Assembly (NCBI GenBank): GCA_963920765.1
Contig: OY987252.1
Coordinates: 1,774,466 to 1,838,465 of the forward strand
Origin: Ulota crispa
Lineage: Eukaryota; Streptophyta; Bryopsida; Orthotrichales; Orthotrichaceae
Direction: 5' to 3'
Length of the DNA stretch: 64,000 nucleotides
In this document: in pieces, positions 1 through 12,596 of the stretch
Layout of the letters: each line of letters opens with the position of its first letter
Position numbering within the stretch: position 1 is the first letter of the stretch
Notes under the pieces: generated by a model
What the model was told of the DNA's origin: nothing
The model's input: the letters and a program-made list of their open reading frames with translations, nothing else
Database searches by the model: none
Program-made: the position numbers and the translations under genes

Positions 1-497
1 CAAATTATTTAATTTGAAATAATTTGCTGCTTACCTTACTTAGGTAATACAATTCAATGTTTGTATTGTAAGTCGATTGTGTATCCGCATTTACTTTTTG
101 ATGTTGCATTTTAGTGTATTGTTCAGTGGATTCAAATGATTTTTTCATGCTTCTCCATTGAGTTTGTGATTTAATTAGTTTGGCCTTGTAAGTGAGATGC
201 AAGGTTAGTATATTTATTTTTGCAAAATTTGTTGTTCTCCATTTATCTGGGGATCCCCTGATGATGGCTTGTTCCTTCAATTGTCATACTTAACTTTTTT
301 GTCAAGTCTTGCATTCCTCATCTTTGACTCTCTTGTGAGTTTTCATTTTGCAAGAGAGGTTGGTATTTGTACTACATGGTGCTCTATGCATTCCGGGTGG
401 TATAGCAAATCTTCTACCACTTATCAAAGTACATTTGGGCTTTGTCTGACTAGTTTGGTTTTCTGTTACCCATACACGCTATGGATTATGATTGGCA
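1..497. other. AT-rich stretch without a recognisable gene
   Basis: Short open frames occur on both strands, but none shows a motif or an amino-acid composition I recognise. I see no repeat or RNA gene. Confidence 0.4.
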
Positions 498-770
498 ATG
501 AATCTTGACACACTTGCAGAGCTTCTTTGACGTATTATTCCCGCAGATGTTGTCTCCCAGTTTCAAGTTTTAGCAAGATCTATTGGATATCACAGCAATA
601 AGTTTGGGCCCTCCTCTTCTGAAATTGTTATGTTGCTCCTACAGAATCCTGGCACGCGTAGAATATATAAGAATAGGAGATTGAAAATGCTTGCTGTTGA
701 TTCTTTGAATTACCGTCAATTACATGGTCAACTAGGATATGTACTTATTACAGATGCTACAAGCACTTAG
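498..770 (+). pseudogene. Short coding-like fragment with one internal stop, function unknown
   Basis: An ATG at 498 opens a 91-codon frame that ends in TAG at 768-770 and contains a single internal TGA near codon 11. Reading that TGA as a decayed CGA (Arg), the rest looks protein-like: it begins MNLDTLAELL and later reads NRRLKMLAVDSLNYRQLHGQ. The composition is balanced and there are no other stops, which is unusual for the surrounding AT-rich DNA. I do not recognise the family. It could be an old exon, a transposon fragment or chance. Confidence 0.25.
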
Positions 771-2674
771 TTCTGAATTTTTTACTGTGTAGTGCCTATG
801 TTTTTCCAATAGGCACAAATGTGGTCATTCTATGCATATGAATAAAGTTTGGACAATCTTCCTTTGGTATGCGTGTTACGCTCTAGGTATTCTTATGTCC
901 TAATTTGCCTTTGCCTTCAACTTGCCAATTGATTTTGCTTTTGTCTATTGAATGATTATCACTCTGTACTCATAATTTGGTTTTGCTCTATTGTTGGAGT
1001 CACTCTATCAGGGGATCCTTGATGGGTGCTTCTTATGGTCATCTATTGATTATCTTAGTAGGGTATAATCTTCCACTACATCTTGATGTGTCCATGACTG
1101 TATTATTGTTGTCAAGGGATCCCTCAATACAAATTGGACAGTAAGATTGGTTGGCAACTCTAGGTTGATGTTCAATTAATACAATTGTTGGCAGTTCTTA
1201 CTCTTCAGCATCCTTGATTTCTACCCTACCGGATACAAGCCACCTTGTGGTGGATATTTCCAACTTGACTAGATGATCAAATGTCCCTTCTCTCTTAATT
1301 CTTATTTGATCTACTACTAATTTTTAATCGTATTCAGTCTTGATTAAGTCTGCGCAATGGCCTCATAGTATTGTCATTCCTGTCTACTCTAGCGCCTTGC
1401 CAACTAAGATATCATTTCTCTTTTCATGGATATATCTTCTGAGTAATAGTCCCCTATTATACTTTAGAAATTCCCCATTTCTCTTGTGTATCATAAGTAA
1501 ATGTTTGACTATATGAAATCATTTACAGTAGGGATTTTCATAATGATCATGTGCACAATATATCAGGAGATCATGCGATGACTTAGACCGCTCTTCATTA
1601 CCTTTCTTGCATGTTTCTACACTTAGCACCTTCTTATTGCATACTTTAGAGAGATCCCCAAAGTTTACAATCTTGGTCTAGTCCAAAATTCTCTGTATAG
1701 TCCAGAAATAGTTAAATATGGCATAAGAGAAACATTTGGATAGTGTCAAGGTCCCCATTAGTTTTTTTGTGTTTTAGGTTAGTTGAATGGAGTGTTTCTT
1801 TAAAGTCAGTGCTCGGATATGACCAACAATTTTTTCTTTCCCAAAGCATTGACCTTATCCAAGCACCACTATAGGTGTTTTTTGATTAATTATTGACTAA
1901 ATCTTTTGCTCAATGATTAAGGAGTTTGCTAGAATCTTGAAGTAACACAAATAAGTTAAGTTTCAAATTTTTCCACTTATGCCAAGTGTGCGCAAGTTAA
2001 ACAAAAGAAGGCTTGCCTTGAGTTTTAAAATAAGGATCATACTCTAACTTATTGGAAGGAAATGAATAAGCACATGCAATGAGTCAAAATATTCCACTTG
2101 ATTTGAATAGAGTCAAACATACATATTAGTTAATTACTTCAAACTAGTTTAGAAAATGTTTGGTGCCTAATGCATAAAGGTTCCTGAATGAAACTTACAA
2201 TTACAAGCTGCATTCAAAGTTGGTATACTTCAATCAAGATCCCACTGTCGCCTCATATAAGCGTGTTGCACCAGTACAGAAGAAACTATCCCTAAACTTG
2301 CACTTAATTTAAATTTCCGCACAATAGCTTTGTAAGAGCCACCAATACTACAACCACCATGCCTTGTAGCATCCTTTCCGTATTTGCCATTTCTTCCAGG
2401 CATGAGTGATATCCAAGAATTAACTTCTACTTTTGTTGGAATCTAGTTTCCTTTTCTATTTGTTGAGTTGAACAAAAGCACTCCCTCAATAGAACTACGA
2501 GGCCTCATTTTTAATCACGTACAAAAATCCAGAACTAAGCTCAAAAGTTGTTCGTAACATTGCAAAACTTACAAAACCTCCTTCTTGTGGAAGCTCTTCC
2601 CTAAACCACAAAGAGGGCACATGCAAAGCTACCATGTGCCCAATAGTAGATGGTCGACAAGATTGGGGGACCCT
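771..2674. other. Non-coding stretch
   Basis: No convincing gene is visible. Between 2,495 and 2,749 an 84-codon minus-strand frame overlaps the truncated end of the LINE and runs into unique sequence. Its family is not recognisable, and it may be flanking DNA read through from the LINE. Confidence 0.4.
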
Positions 2675-5531
2675 CAAAGTGCCAGCATGTATGTCAGTTG
2701 TCCACATCGGCATTTGTGAATGTTCATACGAGCAGTTATACAATTGCAAACAAGTAATTGCTTTAATTTGAGGCTTTGTAGAGGCCCAATTCTCCTCCTA
2801 ATGTTAGCTAATAATACTTGCATTTGTAAGTGTAGGTCTATCAATTTTATTCCCCCTTTTGCTAGTGGGAGAAAAGCCAAATTCCATCTGACTTTTGTGA
2901 ATCCTTTGCTCTCATATTTGCTTGTCCAAACAAAGTTATGGATGAGGGCTTGGATTTTGCTGCTAATGTTTTTGTCAAGGCCGCAACGTGCTGCTGTGAA
3001 CCAACATGTTGCAAGCAGCACTTGATTGCTCACCAAGGTTCTTCTTGCCATTGAGAGTTGTTTTGTTGCCCAACTCCTCAGTTTAAGTTTTAGGGATTTC
3101 ATGAGCGGTTCTGTGTTTGCCCCATCCTATAGGTGGAATCCCACAAGTGGACCTAGGTAGCAAACTCTTGTCCTTGATTCTACCCATTTGAGGCCAATGT
3201 GGGCACCCCATTCAAACATTCTAGGCCTTGGGGACGCCCGGATGGTGTTACTCTTGCCCCTTGGAGCCAAAGGCAGTACAATAAATCTCAAGTATCTTGC
3301 AGGTTTTCTGTAGATTTTCTTGGTTGCCTTGCAGGTACAATGCAGTGTTGCCTGCATAGCTGGCGTCAAGAACTGATTCACCATTGGGGAGGGTTAAGCC
3401 TAGGATGCCGTTTCTCTCATTTGTTAGGAGGTAACCTAGGGAGTCCATGATAATGATAAAGAGGAAGGGTGCCAATAGGCGCCCTTGGTGCATTGAATAA
3501 GAGAGGCTAAATATCTTGCATGTTTCCCTATCCACCGTCACCGTTGAGGAGGCATCTTTATAAAGGGCTTTGATGCTCCTCATGAATTCAAAAAAAAAGC
3601 CTTGAGCTATGAGAATCTCTTCCATGAAGGACCAACTAATCCCATCAAAGGCTTTCTCAAAGTCAAAAAGTAGAAGAATAAGATCTTGATCAAATTGCTT
3701 AGCCCACCTCATTGCTTTCTAGGCCATGAAAATATTGTCAATGATGTGCCGACCTCTGACAAAGCCTGTCTGGTTGGGTCTAATTACTTCTTGGAGGATG
3801 GTTTGTATGCGCTTGGCTAGAATCTTAGCTACAATTTTGTAGTACGTGCCAAGGAGAGTGATCGGTCGGTGGTTTTTCAGCAATGTGGCTTCACCCTCTT
3901 TTGAAATAAGAATGATGTTGCCCCTGCTAAGCTTTGCCTCCAGTTCCCTTCTTTCCAGAACTTCCTAGATAGTTAGGAAGATGTCATTTTCTACTGATGT
4001 TGAGCATGAGGAGTAGAATTTTGAGGGTAAGCCGTCCATGCTTGGGACTTTGCCGTGAGCTACTTCCTTTGAGGTGGCCTTGGATTCATTGAACAAGTGC
4101 CGTTCTATTAAGAGGGCATTGTGTCTTGGCTTTATGATCTTTGGAATACACTGTAGTACCTTATGTCTAGCTTCCCTAGTGGCTTCCGTGACAAGGTCAA
4201 TTGAATAAAGGCTCTTGTAAAATTTGGTCACTATGGCTGCTTTGTCAATTTGATCCGTGAGTAGCCTTCCGCCTACCAAAAGTTGGGCTATGTTTGAGCC
4301 CAAAGGCTTGTCTCCTAGGATTCTAAAGAACTCTTTATTGCAACAGTTGCCTTTCCTAAACTAGTTTGCCGCGATGGAGTGGTATTTGATGTTAAGGAGC
4401 TCAAATGTGATTGCATGGAGTTTTGTTCAAGATATGTTGAGCAGTTGTTTGGCTTGAGCATCCCTGAGGTTCTGGCTTAGCCAAACTTCTGAGTAGCTGA
4501 TACAACTGAGCTGGTCCCTTTCCTACTAGTACATTTTATTCATCTGCTCTTTTGCTATGTTGTGTGCCGCTGACAAATCCCTGGTATGAGCTGCAGCAAT
4601 CCATTCCTTCCATTGGTTTTTTTCTAGAGGTCTCTCCGTCTCCTTCCAAGCTTGGTCAAGTTTCACCTTGACTTGTTCGTCTCTTAGAATTCCAGCATTC
4701 ATACCCTTGCGTGAGGGCCGTACTTTCAAAGCTTGGTAGGATCGAGAGAATCACAAGGGCGTGGTTCAATTTTTTTGTGTGGAGGTGGATATATGTGTAG
4801 TGTGCCTCCTTGGTTATAAAGTCTTTGGGAGGCATAGCATCTATCAATTCTCCCAGCCCTCCTTGTAGGCCCTTGTTGGCCGTTTTTCCATATGAATAGC
4901 TTGTTGGTCTCCTTCTGGATGTTGTCCTGATGGGCAACATAGACGAGACTATAGTGATTTAAAAGCCTCAACCAACTAGCTTTCTCATTGTGATTTTGTC
5001 AGCTATATGATCTAGCTTGCGTAAGTCTGTCCGAGGTGTCTTTAACCATGTTGAAGTCCCCAGCCATCACAAATGCGTTGTATTTGACATCCGTGTCCAC
5101 AATCTGCTGCCACAACTGCACTCTTTTGCTAGAAGCACTAGGGGCATAGACATTTATTATGGAAAGGGTAAGGTTACCCTCAAGCAGTAAAGAGATTGAC
5201 TAGACTCTTTCGAGGCTAGTATTGCTTCTATTGTGAGTTGGTGTGATATTTTCAGATTTGGAAGGATTACTGAGCCTCCTCTCTAGCATATGTTGTTGCG
5301 CTTGATGGTGGCCGAGTTCCACACCTTGTGCCCTCCCACAAATAGAAAGCTACGGGTATTGTTTTTGCACTTTTCAGTATTGAGCCAATGCTCTTGAAGG
5401 AGAATTATTTGTGGGGGAGTTAACATTCTTTCAAATGTTCTCCTTGCGTGACCTTGCTTTTGAGCCCTGTGGTTGCCCATCTCGAACCCTCTAATGTTCA
5501 ACGTTGCCAATGTGATGCCACGTTCTAACAT
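2675..5531 (-). pseudogene. LINE ORF2 remnant: endonuclease and reverse transcriptase
   Basis: The protein would nick target DNA and copy LINE RNA into it. The start at 5,531 reads MLERGITLATLNIRGF, the usual first strand of the AP-type endonuclease, followed by a QEHWLN stretch. The GDFNM motif is intact near 5,040-5,070, and GRIDRCYAS lies near 4,840. The RT part at 3,248-3,712 begins LLLFDFEKAFDGISW. Its catalytic YADD box reads YAGNT near 3,345-3,360, so both active-site Asp residues are lost. A conserved post-RT segment lies at 2,674-3,102 (KVRWNLAFLPLAKGGIKLID). The frame is broken into at least eight pieces. Similarity to the ORF2 at 46.8-51.1 kb is clear by eye. Confidence 0.85.
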
Positions 5532-5539
5532 CCTAATGA

Positions 5540-6609
5540 GGAGTTTGTAGTTTCAATTGGAGTGGGGGCTCCTCTGTGGGCATTGGAGTTGACAATGATG
5601 GGAGTGGAGAGGGTCCTTGGAAGGATCTCAAGGAATCTTGTCTTCTTGGGAGGTTGCAATGGAGAGGCATACATCCTAGGCTGCAAGCCAGTTTCCATTT
5701 CCTTTGTGCCTATAAGGTCCTTCCAGGTCTAAAGGAGACCGTAAGCCTAAGAACGGCCTTTCCATGCTGTGAGTTTCTTGAATTGATATCTAAGCATCAG
5801 CCATGAGACATTGGAGTTTTTTTCCTTGGTAGTGTGAGTAGCCTTGACCATTGCCAGAATTGTCAGCTCCTGTGCCTCAGAATCTCCATTCCGGCGCGAT
5901 GTCCAAAAGATTGAATCCCAATGATCTACCTTTGGGGGTTTCTTCAAGCAAGTTTTTAGGTGGTCACTTACTCCCATAAAGATCCTTCCTTGAGTGCTGC
6001 AAAGCTCCAGCTCCTCCAAAGAGAAGGTAGTTGGGATTGGTCTTGAGAGGCCAAGAGCTACACCCTTAGTTTCTAGTAGGAGCGCAAGGCCTTTGGCCAA
6101 GTCTTTGTAAACAATTGGCCATACAGCCACAAATTTGGGACCTTATGTTTCAGAAGCCAAATTAATTGTCTTAAATGTGTCATATGCCAACTTGGTTGTA
6201 AGGGAGTGCTAGAGTTCGCCTTGAGTGTGTGTCATTAATCTCTCCAACCATTTTTTCGTGTCCCAAATTTTCCCTTGTATTGGAGAATATGCTGATGTGC
6301 TTGCATTCTTTGTGCCCATGTATTTTTGTGTCAAGGAAGGGGCTACATGATGGTTTCCTAAAGAGAGAGCGGGGGCAACTGTTTTGGTTGGGGAGGCTAA
6401 TGTTGGAGGTTTTGAAGCCTTTCCCAGCCCTATGGGTGCCCTGGTATCCGTGTTCTTCCCTTGTGATTGTAGTATCCTCCTTGTTGGTTGGGGTTGTGAT
6501 ACAAGGGTGGCTGCCATGGATGGAGGTTTGTGGCAACCTAGCTCTAAGCCCTTTGCATCTAAAGTTTCCTTCTGTTCTGAACTCTCTGCTTGTTTTCCTA
6601 GTGGGCAAT
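5540..6609 (-). pseudogene. LINE ORF1 remnant, C-terminal part
   Basis: This is the downstream part of the nucleic-acid-binding ORF1 protein. The segment at 5,747-6,130 begins MAVWPIVYKDLAKG and aligns with the LTIWPIIYTKNDQGKE segment of the second LINE at about 46.2 kb; both continue to a KKPP motif. The segment at 6,209-6,629 is rich in Ser, Thr and Pro, which suggests a disordered linker. It is cut at 6,609 by the inserted TG...CA element and resumes at 10,249. Several stops separate the frames. Confidence 0.7.
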
Positions 6610-9600
6610 TGTGACAATCCATGATTCAAAAAAATAGAGGTATTATATAAAATTTTGGAAAAACCAATCTCTTTCAGTTAAAACTTTTTGTTTTTCTACC
6701 CAAAAACATGAGGATTGTTGAAATAAAGGGTTGGTATATTATAGTAATTCCAAATTAGATAAACATGATAAAAAGGAACATTTTGGTTCCTACCTTAAAC
6801 TAGATAACAATTCGGAATTCATCCCTAAATCTAGAATTAAGCGCTTTTGATAGCGTTGATGGTACTGGAGCGGTCTAGGAACTCAAATGATGATAGTATT
6901 GGACCCGATATTGGGATTGGCCTGGTACTTCAACGGTGGCCATCAAATCCCTAAACGATGTTTAAAGATGGATGTTTAAAAGTCCAATCATCACCAGCCA
7001 ACGGCCGCAACAATCTAATCCATTATTGGAATTGAAATTAGGAAGGGAGGGCAAATGGATTCCTCACTTGCCTTCATTCTCTCACTTTCTTCTTTCTACA
7101 TCGAAATAGCTTTGAGCAAGTTGGTAGAGCGCTATCAGAGCTTTAGCTGTGGGATTGTAGAACTTTCTATTAGCCTCCGGTTTGTATCACTTCTGGAATA
7201 ATGGGAGGGAGAAAGAGTTAGCTCATATAGCCCTCTAGTTGGTAATCCTAGGCGTACTGAAGGATCCCAATAAGCAAAAAATGTTGGAAAAGGACCTGCA
7301 AAAGATGGATTGCCAAGGATTGCTGGGGTGCCATGGAACTTGAAGGACAAGGAGATGGTGCGGGAATTGATGGAGGAGCCGCAAAGCTAGTGGGATCTCA
7401 CAAAGAGAGCTCACTTGGGCACCTGGAAGAAGGAGGATTGGTGTGTGATTTATCACTTCAATCCCGCTGGAGAAGGGTTGGCTTCTCAAATCAACAAGTT
7501 TGCCACAAGTAAACTTATTGCCGGACCCCATGCCAAGAATGGATATTCGGTCTCGGATAGTAGGAACTCCCAAGAGAGGAGGTTGCTTGAGTTCTTGATC
7601 TCATTCTGCTTCCGGTAAAACCAACTTACTTGATTGTCACTCTAGCCAACACCATCTTTGGGTCATTGTTGGAGGATAGGCCAGTCAATTGGGAATTAGC
7701 CTTTTGGGATTTAGTTATTCGGAGGTTAGGGTTGTTGGAGAACACCAAAGCTTTTGGACTTAGCCCCTTCTTATTTCACCTTTATCACTCTCTAGACCTG
7801 TTGGAGAGGAATGAGAGAATGGCCTATAAGTTAGCAGTAGTGATGTTGAAGCATGACATTACCCCAGAGGCAGAACTGGAAGAAGAACCTAAGGAAAAAA
7901 ATGAAGGGGAGACCTCAGATCAAGAGAAAAAGAGGGGAGCCAAAAGGAAGGGTAAAGAACCAATTGAGGGAACCGGATTGTTATAGAAATTGGAAAGGAT
8001 AAATCCCACGGATTCTCAAGGTACCCGGCCTTTTTTGACATCAGAAGTCAACTGCAAGGATTTTAGGAGAGGATCATGTTTGATTGGGAAGTTCTTGATA
8101 AATTATGTCAGCTGACAAAAGTCTTTCACCCACCTGAGATATTCAAAGAGGTGAAAACTCTCCTTTAGGTCAAGAGATCTAGTGAGTTGGAGGTCCAAAA
8201 ATTAACTGGACATGTGATCAACCTTCAGACCCAATTTAGGCAAGAAACAAAGGAGGGTGACTAGCCAACAAAGCCTTTTGGGACCTTACCAGCCTCTAGA
8301 GTTTCATGATAATTCCAAGCAATGTGGTGTACAAGGCTAGGTTGTTTTAAATCAGAGTTTTGAAAGAAGGGTCACAAATGGCGCCAAAGCTGGTTGGGGT
8401 CTTGGAGGAGTATGCAGAGAGGATGGAGTCGATCCTGCAGCGGATGAGGGAGATCTTGCATGGTCCCAAGGTAAGACTGGAAGGAAGGGAAGGATCCAAA
8501 AAAGCCAAGGAAGTTATACCTGCTATGAAGACCCCTCCACCTCTGTCACCTTGTCCAACCAAGCGGAAAGAAGCCGAGGAAGTTAGGACTCCACATTCTA
8601 CCCGATTACCCTGTAAAGTTGGCTTTAGGCTGAGAGAAGCATCAACGCTCGGATCTCGGACTAGAAGTCAAATCCAAACAACACTTGATAGTAGAGGCGC
8701 AGCAAAAAAGCCAAGCTTGCTAAAGAGGAAGACAATAGAGATGTGCACCTAAGAATTGACCTCACTGGTCTAGATCAGCCTAGATGACAAACCATTTGCA
8801 TCCACCACGGACAATGAGAGTGAGTCAAGAGAGTCTCAAGAAGAATCTGGAGATTCAAATCTTGAAGTGATGGCCGTGTCACAAAGGGGAAGGAAGAAGC
8901 CCAACAAGAAGAAAGGGAAGACCGGTAAGGGAGCCTAAGTTTTAGCTATCAAGAAACAACTGATCCGGAAGGGGGTGCCCGTTGCTTCAAAGAAGAAGAA
9001 AGATGCCTAGTAATGTTGCAGTAAGAATAACAGTAGTACTAGGATTAATAAAATAAAGTTTTTAACTTCAAGAAGTAGAAGGAATAGTTTCCTATTGAGA
9101 TGTACCTTGACGAGCGGATCTAGATTTTTAGGATCTAAGATTTGTTATTTCCTAAACATTGCAAAACGGAAGGTGGGGGGCCACCATTTTTTGGATTTGC
9201 AAAAGAAACGTGTCATTCCTTGGCCAGGAGCTTTCCAGAAAATGATCTTTTAGGGATTTCTTCAGGATTAGCTATTAGAGGTAGAACTGACTTTGGTGCC
9301 TTGGGCAATTTTATTTTTTTGATTCTCCTAATACAAGCAAAGTTTCTTATTGCGGAACTCCGATTTGATCACTTGGTGTGTTGTGCATGGGAATGTAAGT
9401 ATGAGAGAAGCCAGAGAGAAGTAACCCCCAAATCCTATTTGATCTAGTTTCTGGAGCAAGTCAAGGTGGTTGGAAAATTGTGTGTACTAGAGGGTAGTTT
9501 CTGTTTGGGTTTATGATCCAGATACTCTTGTGAGGAATAGCCACCCTTAGACTAGGGCAATTCGGATAGCAATCCCAATGCATGCTAGTCAACAAATTGA

Positions 9601-10248
9601 GAGGTTCCACTACAACCAAGAGTAATTGTGAGCAAAGGAATAGTGATTTGCTAGTTATCCAGTTACCATCTTAGCAACAGGAACCAAGTCAGGAAGGGTC
9701 CGTTGCTGTAGTAATTTGGAGTTGTAGGGTTTCCTGCGTGAATTGTTGGTTTGGATCCACTTTTGGACTAGTTGTGAGGGAATACTTGCAGCTTTTTGTC
9801 TTTATGTCTGTTGATGTTGTTGTGTTTAGTGATACTTCAATCACTCTAAACTTTCAGAGGGTAGGATATCACGTAGCCTTCTACAATTCCAAATTGCGGA
9901 ACCCTTTGATATAGAGGCTAAACTTTTGTAATGTGTCATGTGTTTTGTAACCGGATCCAGAAGAGGTACATGGATTGGACACTCCTTTTAGGATTCCGGA
10001 TTGTGGTGTGAACTGAAAGATGTATTTGGAAGTCCAATTGGTCAACTAGGGTGCTTCCAGATACTTTTTTTGTGTGTGTGTGTGCTTGTGTGTACTTGCA
10101 AATTACAAACCGGATTTCTTCATCTTATTCCAGTCAATCTTTAGGATCTATGAACTAAATCCTTGTGGAACAAAAACAAGTCATTTTCTTGGTGATTTAA
10201 GCTACTTTTAATGCCAACAAGAGGATAAGTACTTTTTTGACTATCTTA
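6610..10248 (+). mobile_element. 3.64-kb TG...CA element, copy A (LTR-like, non-autonomous)
   Basis: It starts TGTGACAATCC at 6,610 and ends CTATCTTA at 10,248. It is flanked by GCAAT (6,605-6,609) and GCACT (10,249-10,253), a 5-bp target duplication with one change. Copies at 16,411-20,082 (reverse strand) and 31,130-34,795 share the whole length. TG...CA ends with short inverted tips and a 5-bp duplication are LTR hallmarks, but I find no internal direct terminal repeats, no RT and no integrase. It therefore looks like a very long solo LTR or a non-autonomous element. It carries a decayed gene at 7,201-9,010 and a TG-rich run near 10,070-10,095. Confidence 0.75.
7201..9010 (+). pseudogene. 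About 600-residue protein of the TG...CA element, copy A, decayed
   Basis: The frame is set by alignment with copies B and C: all begin with an ATG followed by a GKEKELPHITL-type segment and end KK..DA before TAG. In this copy the first 70 codons hold several stops. The middle is readable at 7,415-7,980 (WKKEDWCVIYHFNPAGEG, then SGLSPFLYHLYHSLDLL-type sequence reading FGLSPFLFHLYHSLDLL here). A Lys/Glu-rich stretch, a putative coiled coil at 8,360-8,500 (PKLVGVLEEYAERMESIL) and a basic tail (RKKPNKKKGKTGK) near 8,910 follow. The central part resembles the plant-transposon-protein domain found with some Gypsy elements, but only by general pattern. Function unknown; the basic tail would suit a nuclear or nucleic-acid-binding protein. 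Confidence 0.6.
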
Positions 10249-11093
10249 GCACTCTAAGGTTGCATGGCCGTATCTCCGACAGCGGTTGCATTGGTTAGGT
10301 AAGCCTGCATAAAGTACCCTTTTATCGTATATCTCGCAGGTTGTGGCGCACTCACGGAGTACCGGGACTTTCAGGCTTCCTAGAAGTTTGGGTAGTTTGG
10401 ATATGACATTCCCTATGGATCTTGATGGCCGCTTGCTTGCCACATATTCCCCTTTGACTAATATGACTCTGCCTTTCTTAGAACCCAAGTGCTTTAGCCA
10501 AGATTCTGCTTGGAGTGAGAAGTCCAAGTCTAGAAACTAAACTCTTATTGAAGGTTTAAGTGGTGGCTTAGGTTTACGCTTGGGTTTGTGTGCCCCAAAA
10601 TTGTCTCTCCATTTGAAGAATCTCAACGTTTGGCCTTCCCAGGGAAGATGAGTTGTGTTTTTGCATTTGGAGGCTCCTTTTGGATCTGGAAATTTGATTC
10701 TAAAGTTTCCCATGGCAAGCATGCAAATGTACAAAAGAATCCAAGATATGCAATTTGAGGGAATGAGTGAGTTCAAGGTGACTTAGAGGAGTACCTAGCC
10801 ATCTGCCGAGCATCGAGCAGCTGTTCTTTTTGACCCGTCCCTTGCGAAGTTCTTCGAGCTGCTCCATGTTGATGTCCACTAGTGGTTGCTAGTTGGGATT
10901 GATGAAGGGCTTGTGCTGCAACCCCATTTCCTCTAGTGAGCCTTCTAGTCTTTGTTCTAATATTGGGGTGTGTTGAGGAGGTTCCGCCCCCCATCCAATC
11001 TCTTATGTTGATGGAAGTTGCGAAGCTGCTGTTGCTTGCTATTGAAACTTCTACCATGGTTGAGTCATCGGCCTCTTGTGGCTCAAGAGTCAT
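10249..11093 (-). pseudogene. LINE ORF1 remnant, N-terminal part with zinc knuckle
   Basis: ORF1 packages LINE RNA. From 11,093 leftward there is a low-complexity start (MTLEPQEADDSTMVEV), then MLAMGNFRIKFPDPKG followed by a GQTLRFFKWRDNF segment (10,537-10,776), which has the shape of the DUF4283 domain of plant LINE ORF1. The segment at 10,246-10,527 ends in CNRCRRYGHATLEC, a clean C-x2-C-x4-H-x4-C knuckle. The second LINE (45,153-45,530) has the same order, with GQFKLEFLDKPTVLKCIAF. The ORF continues after the inserted element at 6,609. Frame changes near 10,535 and 10,775 break it. Confidence 0.75.
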
Positions 11094-11430
11094 CTCTTTT
11101 GTTTGTGCTTCCTCTTTGGTTGAGTAAAGGTCCCTCTAGTGTAAAATTTTGTGCAATTGGTAGCGATGAGTGACGCAATTTCTTGCTTACTACCCTTGGG
11201 CCTTGGTAGATGCTGTCCCACCACTAGCAATGATTTTCCAAACTAGTTTTCTCCTATCCTTATCAAGATCTGTCTCCTACAATTCTTATTTGTTACATGT
11301 ATTGTTTCCTCTGATGGTCAGCAGAGTATACTACGTCCTACAACTTGCAAAGATTTTGAAAGCAATAGTAAAATACCAAATCGTAAGTCAAAGCTACTTT
11401 GCTGTCCCTTGAACCCTAATGGTGGAGAGA

Positions 11431-12596
11431 AAAAGATCCCCTAATCCCATCCTTTGGCAAGTATTTGAATATGTGACCCCCAAAGGGGTCTCCTTGAACC
11501 ATGTTTCAATTTAATCCCAAAATATTCCTACATGTCACACACCCTTATTGGAAAATGTGGTACAAATTGCAAGTTATTCCTTTAGTTTTAGCTATGAGTT
11601 TTGAATAAACACCCCAAAATCCCTTCTTTTGGCAAGTATTTGACTATGTGACCTCCAAAGGGGACACTTTGAACCATGTTTCAATTTGATTCCAAATCAA
11701 TCCCACATATCACACACCCTTATTAGTTTATGTGATACAAAATGCAAATCATTCTTTTAGTTTTTGCTATGAGTTTTGAATAATCACCTACAATCCCATC
11801 CTTTGGCAGTATTTGAATTTGTGAACCCCAAAGGGGTTACCTTAAATCATGTTTCCACATAATCCCAAAATTTTCCTACATGTGACACATCCTTATTTGA
11901 AGATGTGGTTCAAATTCCAAGTCATTCCTTTAGTTTTTGCTATGAGTTTTAAATAAACCCCCCATAATCCCATCATTTGGCAAGTATTTGGATGTGTGAC
12001 CCTCAAAGGGTCACCCTGAATTAGGTTTCATTTTAATCCCAAAACAATCCCACATGTCACACTCCTATATTAGAGGATGTGGTACAAATTTCACGTCATT
12101 CCAACACTTTTTGCTATAGGTACTAAATAAACACTCCAATATCCCATCCTTTGGCAAGTATATGAATATGTGCCCCCAAAGAAGTCACCTTGAACCATGT
12201 TTCAATTTAATTCCAAATAAATCCCACATGTTGCACACCTGTATTGGAGGATGTGGTACAAATTGTAAGTTGTTCCCACACTTTTTGCTATAGTTTTTAA
12301 ATAAACCTCCCAATTTCCCATACTTTAGCAAGCATTTGACTATGTGACCCTAAAGGTAGTCACCTTGAACCATGTTTCAATTTGATCCCAAATATTCCCA
12401 CATGTCACACACCCTTATTAGAGGATGTGGTACTAATTTCAAGTCATTTCCTTAGTTTTTGCTATGAGTATTAAATAAACCCCCCCTTATCACATCCTTT
12501 AGCAAGTATTTAAATATGTGACCCCATGGAGGTCCACCTAAACCATGTTTCATTTTAATCCCAAAATACTCCCACATGTCACACACCCTTAACCCT
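11431..12596 (-). repeat. Tandem array of a 174-bp monomer, about seven units
   Basis: The landmark TTTGGCAAG (or TTTAGCAAG) recurs at 11,456, 11,631, 11,805, 11,979, 12,153, 12,327 and 12,501, a spacing of 174-175 bases. Each unit also carries CACATGTCACACACCCTTAT and CCTTGAACCATGTTTCAAT. Single units of the same monomer lie in the 3' ends of both LINE copies near 51.2 and 52.8 kb, and a partial one lies upstream of the second LINE at about 44.4 kb. The unit length is near that of plant satellites. Confidence 0.9.

Larger units (their letters stand above)
2675..12596 (-). mobile_element. Decayed L1-type LINE retrotransposon, split by a nested 3.6-kb element
   Basis: Read on the minus strand, the order is a 174-bp monomer array (12,596-11,431), a short leader, ORF1 (11,093 down to about 5,540) and ORF2 (5,531 down to about 2,675). 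ORF1 has a DUF4283-like region and a CCHC knuckle. ORF2 has endonuclease and then reverse transcriptase. This is the normal plant L1 order. The 3' part of ORF2 and the 3' UTR are missing, lost near 2,675-2,720. A separate TG...CA element occupies 6,610-10,248 inside ORF1; removing it brings the knuckle (ending ATLEC) next to PLGKQAE, which matches DRQLGKHGE in the second LINE at about 45.6 kb. Many stops and frame changes show it is inactive. The monomer array is assigned to this LINE by analogy with the second copy and could instead be a neighbouring satellite. Confidence 0.8.

Noticed and set aside
7110-7140. GTTGGTAGAGCGCT in copy A resembles a tRNA A/B region
   Set aside because: The matching positions in copies B and C do not keep the similarity, and no cloverleaf can be drawn.
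10072-10095. TG-rich run as a regulatory element
   Set aside because: It is a simple microsatellite, absent in that form from copies B and C.
11431-12596. CRISPR-like array
   Set aside because: The units are 174 bp, diverged along their full length and without repeat-spacer structure; it is an ordinary tandem repeat.
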